A stretch of 64,000 nucleotides of DNA from Amorphophallus konjac. Taxonomy: Eukaryota; Streptophyta; Magnoliopsida; Alismatales; Araceae. The stretch spans positions 15,400,856 to 15,464,855 of the forward strand of contig CM040117.1 in NCBI GenBank assembly GCA_022559845.1, written 5' to 3'. Position 1 is the stretch's first letter; each line of letters starts with the position of its first letter. A program made the position numbers and the translations under genes. This document shows, in pieces, positions 21,556 to 33,455 of the stretch. The notes beneath the pieces are model-generated. The model saw only the letters and a list, made by a program, of their open reading frames with translations. It was not told where the DNA came from and did not search any database.

Positions 21556-23443
21556 AAGTCTCGACAAATGACCGATACGGCCCGTGACAGGGCCGATACG
21601 ACAAACCTTGATAAATACGAAGTCGGTGCACTAGGCGGGCAAAAGTGATCCACCAATGGCAATGGCACCATTCACTTGTGTTGACTCACGACGACGAGAG
21701 ATTTTATAAAAGTCTGCAGCAGATCTGGTCAGACAAGATCCCTCCTCCTTCCCACAGGAAAAGGATGCTGTTTGTATATGTATCCTCTGACGCCTGCTCA
21801 GAACATGACAACTCTAATCCCTCCACCATTCACCATCCTGCTTTCCAGCCCAATCACAACCCACGATCGCAGCTGCTTCACAGGAACTAGGTGGCACAAA
21901 AAAATACGCAGGAAACCGGACGCAGTGAGAGATCACCGCACAATCACGTACCCTCTCAGCATCCGCTGCTTCTGGCTACAGCCTGGGATTGGATACTGGC
22001 AGAAACCCAGATGGGCAGAAAGGGGGGGGGGGGGGGGGGAGGAAACAGCTACTCTTAATCCCTATCCCTCTACCATGTTACTGTGGCAGAGAGGACCCAA
22101 GCTACATCCATTTGTGTGTGTGTGTGGGGGGGGGGAGCAGGGTAAGGGAGGAATGCTGGGGCCCTCTGATGACACATTGGGGTTGGGAGTAGTCGCAGTT
22201 CTTTGCTGGTTTGCTGTCTGTCTAGTTGTCATGGCCCCCTCAGCCCTCTTCACCTCCTCCCATCCTACTGAAGAGAGAATCTTGTCCACCTGCACAAAGG
22301 GTAGATCTCCTCCTCTTTTCAGGCCAGGGCAGGGCAAAAGGGCAAGGAGGAAATCATGCGGGTGGGGGATGGGGATCCTGAGATCGATGGAGAGGATGCT
22401 GCCTTTTCCCGAACTCCTCTGCTTCAATAATGGTATCTCTGCACTGGTCCTCAATCGGGAGTCACTGTCTCTATCCCTGTCTGCTTCCTGTTGGTAAAAT
22501 ACCCACATTTTTACGGTTGGGTAACCACAGGCCCACATTGCAAACTTGCAGCAGCCATCAGCTTCCCCACCTTTCCTCCTCTTTTCCCCTTCCCTGCTGA
22601 TCTTCCCCTTTTTTCCGTACAAGTAGATTCCATACTAAGCAGCGCATATTATGTGCGCAACTGATGAGCTTGTTTCATATAGAATTGTCTTGTCAAAAAG
22701 ATCACAGAGATCCAGATGCCTTGTGGGGGCATCAAAAGGAACAACTTGGTACTTTTGGAGCTCTTGGTTGATTGTTCATTCTGCCTGAGCCCTCAGTGTG
22801 TGCTCTGATGAATCGGTTTACAGCCCCACGATGCACAATGAGCTCTATTCGGCAATATGAGGATGTTACCTGTCACACAGTGAGTTGCTTTTTTATTCTT
22901 ATCTATATTTTATTTCTTCAAACTTGGAGATTCTCCTTGCTTGTGTTGCCTATTTTTGAATTGCATTCCTCCTGGCTTTGTTTTGTTTAGTTTTGAGACG
23001 GTGTAGTAGATATATTATTATTCTCTCAGAGCAATTGAAATTTTCCTGCATCCTTCACTCTAAGATCACAAAGCCACTCTGCAGGCAGTGAGGCTGCCTC
23101 ATGGTGTCCATGGTGCTGTTTGTCCTGTACCTTTCTTTAAATTTTAGTGGGAAGGGCACAGACGAGATCTATTCTCTTTGTCTTTCCCCCTTTTTCCTGT
23201 GGGTGTTGAGACCAATGTCAGTTGGGTTTTCTGAACAGTGTTGGCATGGAGTGATTCCAGGGACAATTGGATGGTAGGATTGGTGATTACATCCCTTAGC
23301 TGCATTTTGAGACAAGTGACCCTGGATCAAGCATCACTGCTGAAGGTATGCTGTGTATCTGCAAGTTTTTATTTCACAGGTTGATCACAACTCTAAGTGC
23401 TCACTAGTGTGTCATATCCATCATTTTGGAAATCAATGGCTAG
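21556..23443. other. Upstream region of the kinase-like gene
   Basis: Low-copy-looking sequence without a supported gene. It contains a G homopolymer at 22021-22039, a short GT run followed by G at about 22118-22135, and CT-rich stretches. A 241-codon open frame at 21772-22497 crosses the G and GT runs and resembles no family I know. It probably holds promoter and possibly a distant 5' UTR exon of the downstream gene. Confidence 0.4.
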
Positions 23444-23450
23444 TATATAA
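23444..23450 (+). promoter_or_regulatory. Candidate TATA box of the kinase-like gene
   Basis: TATATAA stands 167 bp upstream of the ATG. It is followed by a CT-rich leader (CTCCTCTCCATCTTCTCC), as is common in plant 5' UTRs. An initiation site near 23480 would be expected. No experimental support is available. Confidence 0.5.
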
Positions 23451-23575
23451 GCTGTCACACTAACCCTTTTTAAGCTCCCCTCTTCTGTTGAACTCCATTT
23501 TCAGCTGAAGCTCATTCACATTCTCCTCTCCATCTTCTCCTTGTTCTATCCTTCCTCAACTCAATTCCAGATTCA

Positions 23576-23677
23576 ATGTTTACATTCTACTTGGCGGGGA
23601 GTAGAGACATTACCAGATGTCAAGGACACTTGCAGCAATACTTGGAGGTAGTGCGGCAGGTCTTGCATTGGTGGTGA
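23576..23677 (+). promoter_or_regulatory. Upstream ORF overlapping the kinase-like start
   Basis: An ATG at 23576 opens a 33-codon frame that ends with TGA at 23677, out of frame with and overlapping the main ATG at 23617. If it lies in the mRNA leader it would reduce initiation at the main start. Its presence in the transcript depends on the TATA assignment. Confidence 0.4.
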
Positions 23678-26600
23678 TAGCTGTAGGGCTAGTATGGTTT
23701 TACATACTACATTGTAAGGACCTCTCAAACAAAAACTCTGAGACTGGTTCTTCAGATCCTCCTGCGCCAGGTATACGGCTATTCGAGGGTTTCAATTGAG
23801 ATTGAAAGCTAAGACATGCTGAACTGTTAAGGGTGATGCTGATATTTCTTTCTTATCTAAAGTGACAGTGGAATGGAATAGGGGAGGTCGAGTCTCTTCT
23901 GCAGGTTCTGGACCTCTATCAGAACCCCAGGGTGCCAGGCGTTTTATGCTGGAGGAGTTGGAACAAGCTACAAAGAGCTTTAGTGAATCCAATCTTGTTG
24001 GCAAGGGCAACTTTGGTTCAGTTTACAAGGGCTTGCTTTGTGATGGTACCATTGTAGCAATTAAAAGGCGCATGGGAGCACCCAGGAAAGAATTTGTTGA
24101 AGAGGTAAAACTGCTTTATCATTGCTGTACAGGCATGCCATTTTTTGTCTTTAGATAACAAATCTAGGTATTCTGCATTTTGTGTGTTTATTTGTAGGAT
24201 TCTGATTGTTTGGGGAACTTTTTTGTGGAAAGTATAAGTTGTCTCTCCCTATTCATCCAATCTTTTTCCCAAGTCTGGGAGAACCTTCCAGGTTGCTTTG
24301 CACTTGCATGAGCTTAAACTATGCAATAAAGTAGTAGATTTCTTACCTGCCAAGTGGCATTTTGATACTTTTGGCCGACACTCTCATTTTCAAAGTTGTT
24401 CACTGAGCAGTTAACATCCTTTTGTATAGAATTGATGCTAGTCAAGCAGCTAGAGAGATCTTTTCCAAATACTTTGTAATTCTTTATTGGATCTAGCTGA
24501 TCTCACACTGGTGGGATAAGGTTCTTTATTGATGGTGATGATAGGAATCACCAAATCTAATTGAGACTAACAAGAGATAGGAGTAGCACTGTGCTTTTCC
24601 AATTTAGTGGGAAAATCTCGAGACAACCTGATGTTCCAAATTAGAAATGGTGCAATGAAAAAAACAAATCTGTCCACTTATGCAGTTCCCTTTTCATTGC
24701 ATTGTTTTAGTACAATTACTTCTCAAATTGTGACACTGAAGTGATGTGAAACAAGACAATTATGCTCAAGAAAGCCGACCATATACCTTTTTCCACGCTG
24801 TAAATCGGTTAGATCAACTTCTACTTGACAATCTAGCTATATGAGAAATAATGCTAAGTTCTTTACAACCATTCACTAAATATATATGAAGAATAGAAAA
24901 GAAAAGCAACCATGGTATGCATTCAATGACATGATTCTTTTTTTTTGGATGTTGATATTTTCCCAGAGGTTGGATAATATCTGGTTTCTTTTTCTCTTGT
25001 GGTAATATAATTTAGTATATGTTTTGTGTAAGTTTAGGCTCATGGGCGAATGCTTTCAATTGTTGAAGCAGGTTCAACTCTTATCAGAGATTTGGCATCG
25101 TAACCTTGTTACTCTTATTGGGTACTGCCTCGAAGGAGGCCTGCAAATGCTTGTTTATGAGTATGTGCCCAATGGGAGCATCACTGGTCATTTATATGGT
25201 AAGAGTGTTTATCTTTCTGATGCCTTGTAAACTTTCAATTGCTAGAGATGACATATTAATACTTCTTTATTTGACAGATAACAGACACAACCAGGTAGCA
25301 CGGCTAGAATTCAAGCAAAGGCTCTCAGTGGCTCTAGGTGCTGCTAAAGGTAATGACTGACGAACCCATTCATGTTTTTTGACTGTCACATGATGTGTAG
25401 GTGAAAACATTCAAGAAGCAAGCAGTTTGATGTATCTCTAATTAGTTGTCAGCTACAGGCAAATACTCAAGAAAGAAAATTCAAAGTTTGTTTGAATCTG
25501 CAGGCCTCCGTCACCTGCATGGTCTTGTACCTCCCTTGATACACAGGAATTTCAAAACCAGCAACGTTTTAGTTGATGAGAACTTCATTGCTAAGGTAGC
25601 AGATGCTGGGATTGTTAATCTACTCCAAATAACTGAATGTGGGAGTTCTCAAATATCAAGAAGCGATGTCTTCCAGGATCCAGAGTACACACTTTCTCAA
25701 GAACTTTTCTTGTTATGGATAAGACAAAGTGGTTACTGACTCACTTTTAACTTGTTCTATCATGTGGACCGCTTTTCTAATTCAAATATGGAAGTACATA
25801 TCTGTTTAGAGGTTAAGAAGATGCTCTTTCATAATGATTGGTTGCTAAATGTTTTTAATCTGATACTGACTGTTTTGCCATTCTCTAGTAATTAACAATT
25901 GATTTTCCAAAAGAAACTTGAGATAACAAGGATTTGCTGTGTATTCCCAGAAGCCAAAAGTTTTATAAGTTGGAAAAGTCCTCTCTCCTCAACAGTTATC
26001 TATATTTTAAATATGAAAATGTTGTCAATTTCGTAAAAAGATAAAAAGTGGGATGACAACAAAAATAGGGACCTAATGTTTGTTTTCTCCCTTGGTGGTG
26101 GTGGCATAGGCCTAGCGATGTCTTTCCTTCTTACAATGTAGGGCATCAGAATGGATGTAGGTCAATTTAGTTGCTCCACCATCCACCGCATGGAGAGACT
26201 TCAAGATGATCAACCGAAACATAGGGCTACAAAGATGGGGATCACTGCTGAAATTGGTGCCAAGGTTTAAAAAAGTGGATTGGGAACTGGAACCAGTTGT
26301 AGCCAGTTCTAGATTTAGAATTGGAACTGGCTGGTTTTGGCCAGGCAGAATTGGTTTGGCCCACTCCACTAAAAGAATGCTATAAATCTGCAATAAATAA
26401 TGGATAACAGTTAAAAAAGTCTAAGAAAATAAACTAATCAACAAATTTCGGCTAGGAATTGGTCAGTTCACCATGGAATTGACTGTTTTTGGCCAATTTC
26501 AAGCTAGTTTTGTCATGTTCACTTTGAACTGCATCTGGTTTAGCAATTTTATCATTTATTTATTTATAGCTGGTCTGGGTTAGAAAGTGTCCGAACCAGA

Positions 26601-29600
26601 CCAGATCAGGTTAATTCTAGTGCAGATCATCCAGTTTTAGGCCATGATTAGTGAAGCTATTCCTAGGGTATAGACTTAAAGGAGCACAGTTTGAAAAGAC
26701 TAATCCTCTTGACACCCTTTCTCCCTCACTCTCATGGAAGAATTTGATTGAAATATGACCATCCCAGGTGTAAATATTTAGAGAAAGGGAGAACAGGTTC
26801 TTCCAGAAGGAGTGAAAGAGAGATAGGAAGAGGCATAAGAATTGCTCCCTATTCTTAGATCCCCTTGATCTCTAACAAAAATGAGAGCCATGCATAGCCA
26901 TTCTGGTGCAAATCTGGACAGCACCGACAATGTATATCTGCTCACTAGTACATGTCCTCCATCATGTAATCCACAAGACAAGGAAGCTATGCATCGTGGC
27001 TGCATTACCTCTTTGCTTCCTTAGGAATGTGAGCAACCTGGAATCTGAATCCTCACCGACTCAGTAAGCATCACATGGCAGTACTATCCTTGTTTCTTAG
27101 TTTCAATGTTGATGTGGCTTGTAATTCATAGTTCACCCTCAAGTAGTAGGCCAATATATACGAGCTCAGCTCATAGCAGTTAGGCCCTCCAAATTATTCA
27201 TCTGATGATAAATGCAATTCCACATATCATAAGACCCAACGGAGGGGGTTAACTGTGTAGGAATTTTTCAGGTGGCCCTGTCTGATCTTAACCATGTAGG
27301 TGGTCCCATCTACTGCAAACAATAATGATTTATTTTCCTTAGAAATTTTTTATGTTATTAGCCATGCGCTTTTTCTTATTCTCTTGGCCCACATCAAAAG
27401 TAAGGTTTTTCCCCTCTCTGGAGTGATGCAAGGTTAGCATTTTGTTTGGCACCTTCAAGTTAGGATATTATATGAATAATGGCATCAAGCTCTAGATCCT
27501 TTTCTTTTCTTTATCACATTAAGCACTCATATATGACAAGATTCTTCTTTTATTGGCTTTTAAAAATCTGTGTTCTCTTCTCCAATTTCCAATGTACTAA
27601 TCCTGGATCCAATTGAATTCAGTTATATGACCAACTGTTGCTTTTGCAGGGTAGGAGAACTGGGGCAGCTATCTGAAATGAGTGATGTGTACAGCTTTGG
27701 GGTGTTTCTTCTGGAACTTGTAATGGGTCAGGAAGTTACAAGCCTAAGCTCTTTGGAATCAAGTGGAGGCTTGACCCAATGGGTAATCAAACATACTACC
27801 CCAAGTTTTGGGTTGAGCATCTTATTTTTGTGCCTTTCTTCAGATAAAAACTATGCCTTTTTGATTGAATTAATGAAGCAATATGGCCAGAAAACAACCC
27901 ATGACTAGTATCATGACGCTTTAGGTTCTGCTCCAATTGACATTGAGCTTAGGGGAGATTAGGACTTTAGGTTTGGTTTCTCCATGGTGCAATTTAGACT
28001 TGCTTTATCCATGCGGTTTGGTGTTTAATATCATTTATCAAAAGTCCCTTCAGAGACATCTGATAAAATTGGAAAGATACAGAGAAGATAAGGAGGGCCC
28101 CTGCGCAAGGATGACATGCACAAAATATCATTTATCAAAAATTCAACATAGCAAGCATTTCTGGGGAAGTCATAAGTTGAAAACATCAAAATTACATTGC
28201 TGTTGTTGACCGGCACCATGCAATTTAAATAATTCACCTAAACAAAAACAGTAGTGAAGCAGCATATTGTGGACCATATGTTCATCCTGCCACTGGCATT
28301 TCTATTGAAGGTATCTTGGAGAATAGAGATTGAATTTTTATTGGGAAAGGCCTCAAAGCATGGTGTACTGGATCGGATAGACTCAGTCTGATATAACCAT
28401 ATCATACTGTACCAGGGCCAACCTGAGCCCAGATATGGGGTGTACAACTCGGCCGAGACAGCCTCCATAAAATTGCCTCCATTGTGCGACTTGGCCGAGT
28501 CAGTCCAAGTTGGACCATATTGTACCGTACCCGGGCGAGAACGAGTCAATCTGGATCACCGATCTGGTGAGCCCGCCTCAAAGTTTTCCACCATGCTAGT
28601 ATGGACATTTCTATCAGTTCAAGGAGGAGAAAAATGTTGCGTAAGGCACTTGTGGTGTGCGGGGGGGTAAAGGTAGTGAAGAAGGCATTATCCACTTCTA
28701 TGTCTCTTAGACTTGTCTTTTTTAGCTTTGATTAGGCCTTTTGTGCTTTCTAAATGCTCCACGTGTAATCAGAGAAATAAGAGTGCACATGTGAAGGAAT
28801 ACCCACATGATAAACATGAAAAAGGAGGGATTATGCAACTGTTGATCAGCCTGAGGAAAACATGGTAATAAGTGAAGACTTGCAATGGCACTTGAGAGCA
28901 AAACCAATAGATAGTAAATGAAGGACAATCAATCTGGGTGCATAGTAGCATGAGCCAAGACATTAATTGTGACAAGCAATCTGTTACATGTTATGGATAC
29001 AGAAAATAGTATGAGATGCATCTGGCATATTTTCGTTGATAATTTTGATGTGTACATACACATTAGACTGTTACCTTTTCCAAGGCCTGAAGGAATGAAC
29101 ATTGTAGAAGAACTGCTTCATTTGGTTGTTTTATACATCACCAGAATGGCAGGAAAGGGCAAGGATTTTACATGTGTTTGGTTGGTTTATATTATGCCAC
29201 ATTTTGATCTGTGATTTCATTAGGAGCATCATCTTCCAGACTTGCCTGTGCACCATCCACTTTGAAGCTAAAGGATCACTGTGTCAGTGACATCAAGCAT
29301 GGAAAGGAGGATAGTTTTGTGACAATTTGTGACAAGATTCTGTTGGTTAACAAATGTGGTAGGCATAATGCTTGAGCACAGATTGTTTTCCTCTAATTCC
29401 TATGTGATGGTCCTGGTCTGCAGTAGAAAAGTTTGAACATAGTGCTGCTCCTGCGATTATGGGGAGGAATACATCTTTGATTTTGGGACTTTTGGGCTGG
29501 CTTCCATTTATTGGTTTGAGGCATGGTTTGATGGATTGATCTGGTAGGTTGCGAACCGCACGTACTAGATCATACCAGCCAGAACACGGTACGTGCAGGT

Positions 29601-32600
29601 CGTGGTATGCACGTGGCACGCCCTGCATCGCATGACCCGGTGCATGCCGTGATGTACTGCACGGTTTGGTACGGTACGTACCCAGGTATGTGCGAGCCCA
29701 AGGGCGATACGTGCGGGTCGGCTTTTTAACGGGGGGCGAGACTGGCATTCCATGTGGGTGAGGGGTGAGTCCGGTGAGGGCCAGGCGGTTGTAGATGGCG
29801 AAGCGGTGGGTCCAGGTGGTGAGGCGGTGATCGGTGAGGGCTCCGGTGGTGGAGGATCGAGGGAGAGGGCGGGGAAGGGAGGAAGAGAGCCTACCGTCGG
29901 CAAGCGGCGGGGCAAATGTGGGGAAGTTATGGCGAGCGGTTGCAGCGGCAGTGGAAGCGTGGCAGACGACCGATGGCGGCAGCGGGGCAGATGCACGATG
30001 GCTGGCGGTGGTGGGGGGAACCCCTCGATGATGTCGAGACTCGGGAAGAGACGAACTGAGGGAGAGTGCGAGCTGCCACGGCGGATTATGCGTGGAGGTG
30101 GAGAGAGGCACGGGGGGGTCTACGGTTCTGAAAACAAAAAAAAAAGTGAATCCAAAGAAACCGCTGATTGTCCGATCGTTCTGAAAACCAAAAAAACAAG
30201 TGAATCCAAAGAAACCGTTGATTGTTCAGTCGTTCTGAAAACCAAAAAAGTAAGTGAATCCAAAGAAACCACTGACCATCCTAATTGAGATCTGATGGTC
30301 AACGGTTTCTTTGTGCTGGGTGCCTTTTTAATTTTTTTTCTATTTTTTAAATTTAAATAGTCTAAAATTTGTTAGTACTATTTAATTAATATAATAACAA
30401 GTGTAATTATACTGTAATATCTTATATTATATTGAAATTCCTTACTAGTTAGATATATTAAGGATCATGTTAATACATAATTCAGATTATTATGTCCATG
30501 GATATATTATATTTATAATATTACATGAGATCATAATAAATATAATATCTTATTATCTATTTATCTATACTCAATATTTTTTACTACTACATATGTACAA
30601 CTTAACATAATTCTATTATATTGTCAGATAATGTTATAATTTATTCTTAGAAGTTTAAAGTTAATCATTGCAAAAAAATTAAATTTTCATTAAAAATGAT
30701 TTTTTTGGCAAAAAAATTGTTCTCAATCCGTTAGCAATATGCTGACATACTAGACCATACCGTACCGAACCAGGCTGTAATCGGTATGGCCGGTATGATT
30801 GGTACGGCAAATCTTGGTTTGATGTGAGCGGCACGATGGCCACTGTGGGAAGTTTGATAGTCTTAATTAAGTTTTCGGTTAGAGCATGGCAGTACTGAAA
30901 GAGGGCTTGGTTTCTCCATGGTGCAATGTGGACTACATCAAGAAGAAGACATCGTCATCTTCTTCTTCCTTCTTTTTTTTTTTTCTCTTTTTTGTGAATG
31001 TGTATGTGGTGGCAGGTCGAACCTACAAGTTTTGTGGTTCGGCCATTTGGGACTTTCCTTTTTTTTGGATGATGGGGAACCTAGCAAGGCTAGCAAACCC
31101 TGGGCCATCTGAGACTTTGATTTGACTATAATTCTAACTTGCCTAGTTGGGGGAGGTCATTTATTGATTTTGTTGGTTTTCTGCCCTTATCATATAGTTT
31201 AATCTATTCTGGTGACAGATCTTTTCAGGCCACTGTTTTCTCTATATCATTCGACACTTCTTGTAATGTTTTTTATGAGGATCTCTCTTTCCTTAAAAGG
31301 AATGGCCTTGTTTGGATACATGGAGATCATCATGATCAAAGTTAATACCTAGTCAGTATGAGTCAACACATAGATAACAGTTGATGTATACAACCAAGAG
31401 TAGTTCTTAGCAGAAGAAAAGCATGACTCTTCCTTTCATTCTCTTTTTTAATTTGGAGGGAGGGGAGATAGGACCTGCATGGAACTGCCCACAGAACCAT
31501 GCATATTTGGAAGCACCTGCTGTTTTGGTGTATGTACTATTCCATTGAATATTACATCTCTTTCAATTCCACCATTCTCCTGACAACTTGCATCACCTAG
31601 CTGAATTTAAAGTAATTATTTGGGTTCAAGTATAGTTTAAAGGGTCTTGAGGAGGTCGTAAGGCATTTTTTGTAAGCGTCACAAGTCAAAAAGCCTTGAG
31701 TTGAAATGAGGCATAACCTCACTAGTTTAGGAAAAGTAGTTTAAAACTATAAAAGGTTAAAATAATATAGATTTCCACGTGTTGTATCTCAACTCAATGA
31801 TAGAGTCCCTGAAATTGAACTATAGGGTGGAAGATATGTGGGTTAGCAGAAAAAATGGAAGGGATAAAAAGAAGAGGAAAGATAGGAAAATAAAATAGGG
31901 GGTACATAGACTAAGAAGAAATGGGGAGGAGTTGGGAGAGTCTTCAGGCCATCAAAAGAAGCAAATATGACGGAGAAAAAGGAGAAGTGAAAAACACAAC
32001 TTTCTTGTAGAATGTCAAAGAGATGTCATCAATATCATGTTGCAGGTGTCATTGAAGCACTAGATGCCATAATTGTTATTCTCTTCTTCGCCATTAGAAG
32101 TAGAATAGTTGGACTCAATTCTAATATCTTTTTTGTTAGTCTAATATAATTATCGTTATTGTATCAGGTTTTAGGGACAATAAAAGAAGCATAAACCTCA
32201 GATCAACGTTAGAATGCCTCACTATTTCACCTTCTCAATTGGTGAGCATAGCCTCAAGTAAATGGCCTGAGGCGCATGCCTTGAGGCTCACCACTTCAAG
32301 TAGCAAAAGGTGTAACCCGCAAGCAAATGGGTTGAGGTGCATGCCTCGAGGCATTTTTCTAGTGCCTTGTCATGAGGCTTATGCCTCAACACTTTGAAGC
32401 GCTGCCCTTATAATCAATATGTTCAAGGAAATCTGGTGCATTTTTATAAGAAAAGTGGTGAAATTATTGTCTATCTGTAGTTTGGTACAACTGGCCCTTA
32501 AACAGGTTCCATACAAGTCATTTAGTAAAGCCTTATCCATGAAGATTATCAAAATGAAGAATACCTTCTGATAGTTCATCCATTTTAGCTATGATTTTAT

Positions 32601-33455
32601 GGAGCTTAAGTGTGTCGGTGAAGTTGCGAAAAGCAAGGGAAGAACTGGGACTTACTTTATTGTTGTTTTGTAAGAATCCGAAAGAATATAGGCCTAGATA
32701 TAATACATTGTTGAACATGTGAGGGGATCTCGTGTATGCTCCTATGTGGAGTCATTCCACTGACATTCACAAGTTATTATACGTATTATACTTTTACCTG
32801 TAAGATGGTGCAGTAGACATCATCCTGTGGAACTTGAAAGAATCCTATACACTTTAGGCATTCCTCTAATCTGCAGTTGAATGAGATACATGATTTCTTT
32901 TAGATAAAACAGAAATTCTTTCACAAACAGTATGTGTAGGGAATGCCTTTCCCATCACTTGAGAGGAATTATTCTGCTGTTTAACCACTTTCGTTTGGAA
33001 AATGACCTGTCACGAGATTCTGCATAACCACTTTGCATTATTTGCGGGGATGAAGTTGACAGAGTTAAAGATAACACTTTGGTTCATTGATTCATTCCCA
33101 TGGTTGATTGTCAATATGCATAACAATTCCTTTGACATTTTAATTCCTTCCTTTTATTTCTACATAACTCATTCCAAAAGAATGATGTTTTTGTTTGTAA
33201 AAGGTGGAATCACACATGAATTCAAATGACATCATCGACCAACGGCTAGGAAACAGCTTCACATCTGAAGGAATGAGAGGGATAATTGGTCTAACATTGC
33301 AGTGCCTTGATTTGTGTGGAAGAAGTCGTCCCAAGATGGACATTGTTGTCTCTGAGCTCGACAGAGTTCTTGAGACAGAGATGACACTGACAACAGTCAT
33401 GGGGGACGGCACTGCTATTGTTACACTTGGCAGTCAGTTGTTTACTTCTGCATGA
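23617..33455 (+). CDS. Membrane-anchored receptor-like kinase, probable pseudokinase
   Basis: Seven exons join without a break: 23617-23770, 23863-24104, 25072-25198, 25278-25349, 25504-25684, 27650-27782 and 33204-33455. They total 1161 nt for 386 residues plus stop. All introns are GT-AG and every phase fits. Residues 5-31 form one membrane segment with no signal peptide or ectodomain ahead of it. The kinase domain shows the glycine loop GKGNFGSV, the lysine in VAIKRR, EFVEEV, SDVYSFGVFLLEL and a family-type C-terminus GTAIVTLGSQLFTS. The catalytic loop reads HRNFKTSN, not HRD, and the metal motif reads DAG, not DFG, so phosphotransfer is probably weak or absent. The protein resembles a small conserved group of plant receptor-like kinases with a short N-terminal anchor; I do not assign a gene name. 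Homologues, as I recall them, share the altered loop. Role in signalling is inference. Intron 6 is 5.4 kb and full of insertions. Confidence 0.87.
26262..26640. repeat. Degenerate dispersed repeat in intron 5
   Basis: Repeated variants of AATTGGAACTGG, GGTTTTGGCCA and GAACCAGACC lie within 380 bp, beginning with GGTTTAAAAAAGTGGATTGGG. This is the style of short non-autonomous elements dispersed in plant introns. Ends and target duplication could not be fixed. Confidence 0.35.
28044..28123 (+). pseudogene. U6 snRNA retrocopy, 3'-truncated
   Basis: The sequence begins GTCCCTTCAGAGACATC, matching the first base of plant U6, and continues through GATAAAATTGGAA, GATACAGAGAAGAT, CCCCTGCGCAAGGATGACA and GCACAA. 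It stops after about 80 nt, so the last 20 or so bases, including the U-rich 3' end, are missing. It is bordered by a perfect 17-bp direct repeat, AATATCATTTATCAAAA, at 28027-28043 and 28124-28140. That is the mark of reverse-transcription-based insertion by a LINE-type machinery. Changes in the conserved GCATGGCCCC region (here GGAGGGCCCC) and the lack of an upstream U6 promoter make it a non-functional copy. Confidence 0.88.
28359..28574. mobile_element. Short non-autonomous element in intron 6
   Basis: A 216-bp insert is bordered by a perfect 9-bp direct repeat GCCTCAAAG (28350-28358 and 28575-28583), the target size of Mutator-like elements. It contains CTGTACCAGGGC and TGTACCGTACCCGGG motifs. 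Terminal inverted repeats are weak (GATCGG near both ends). Confidence 0.45.
29534..30814. mobile_element. Non-autonomous Mutator-like element in intron 6
   Basis: A 10-bp direct repeat TGGTTTGATG borders the insert (29524-29533 and 30815-30824). Inward ends share ATCATACCAGCC and, on the minus strand, ATCATACCGGCC, surrounded by GTACGGTACG-type motifs. The interior has a GC-rich part (29720-30120), three tandem 54-bp units, and an AT-rich part (30320-30720). No transposase is present. Open frames of 178 and 254 codons on opposite strands across the GC-rich part are of low complexity and are not annotated as genes. Confidence 0.5.
30125..30286. repeat. Three tandem 54-bp units
   Basis: Units start at 30125, 30178 and 30232 with GTTCTGAAAAC and continue through AAGTGAATCCAAAGAAACC. 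They lie inside the Mutator-like insert of intron 6. Confidence 0.85.
31630..32400. repeat. Dispersed GAGGCATGCCTCGAG-type repeat in intron 6
   Basis: The stretch has GTTTAAAGGGTCTTGAGG near its left end and, reversed, CTTCAAAGTGTTGAGGC near its right end. In between are many TGAGGCGCATGCCTTGAGGC variants (32230-32390). Such GCCTCA-rich elements are scattered in plant genomes. Exact ends and target duplication were not resolved. Confidence 0.4.

Noticed and set aside
21772..22497. 241-codon open frame upstream of the kinase-like gene
   Set aside because: It crosses a G homopolymer and a GT run, has no recognisable domain and lies where promoter or UTR sequence is expected.
28044..28123. Functional U6 snRNA gene
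   Set aside because: The 3' end is missing, conserved bases are changed, no upstream U6 promoter elements are seen, and target duplications show it is an insertion.
29347..30288. 254- and 178-codon open frames on opposite strands in intron 6
   Set aside because: Low-complexity GC-rich sequence and tandem units inside a transposon-like insert; no family resemblance.
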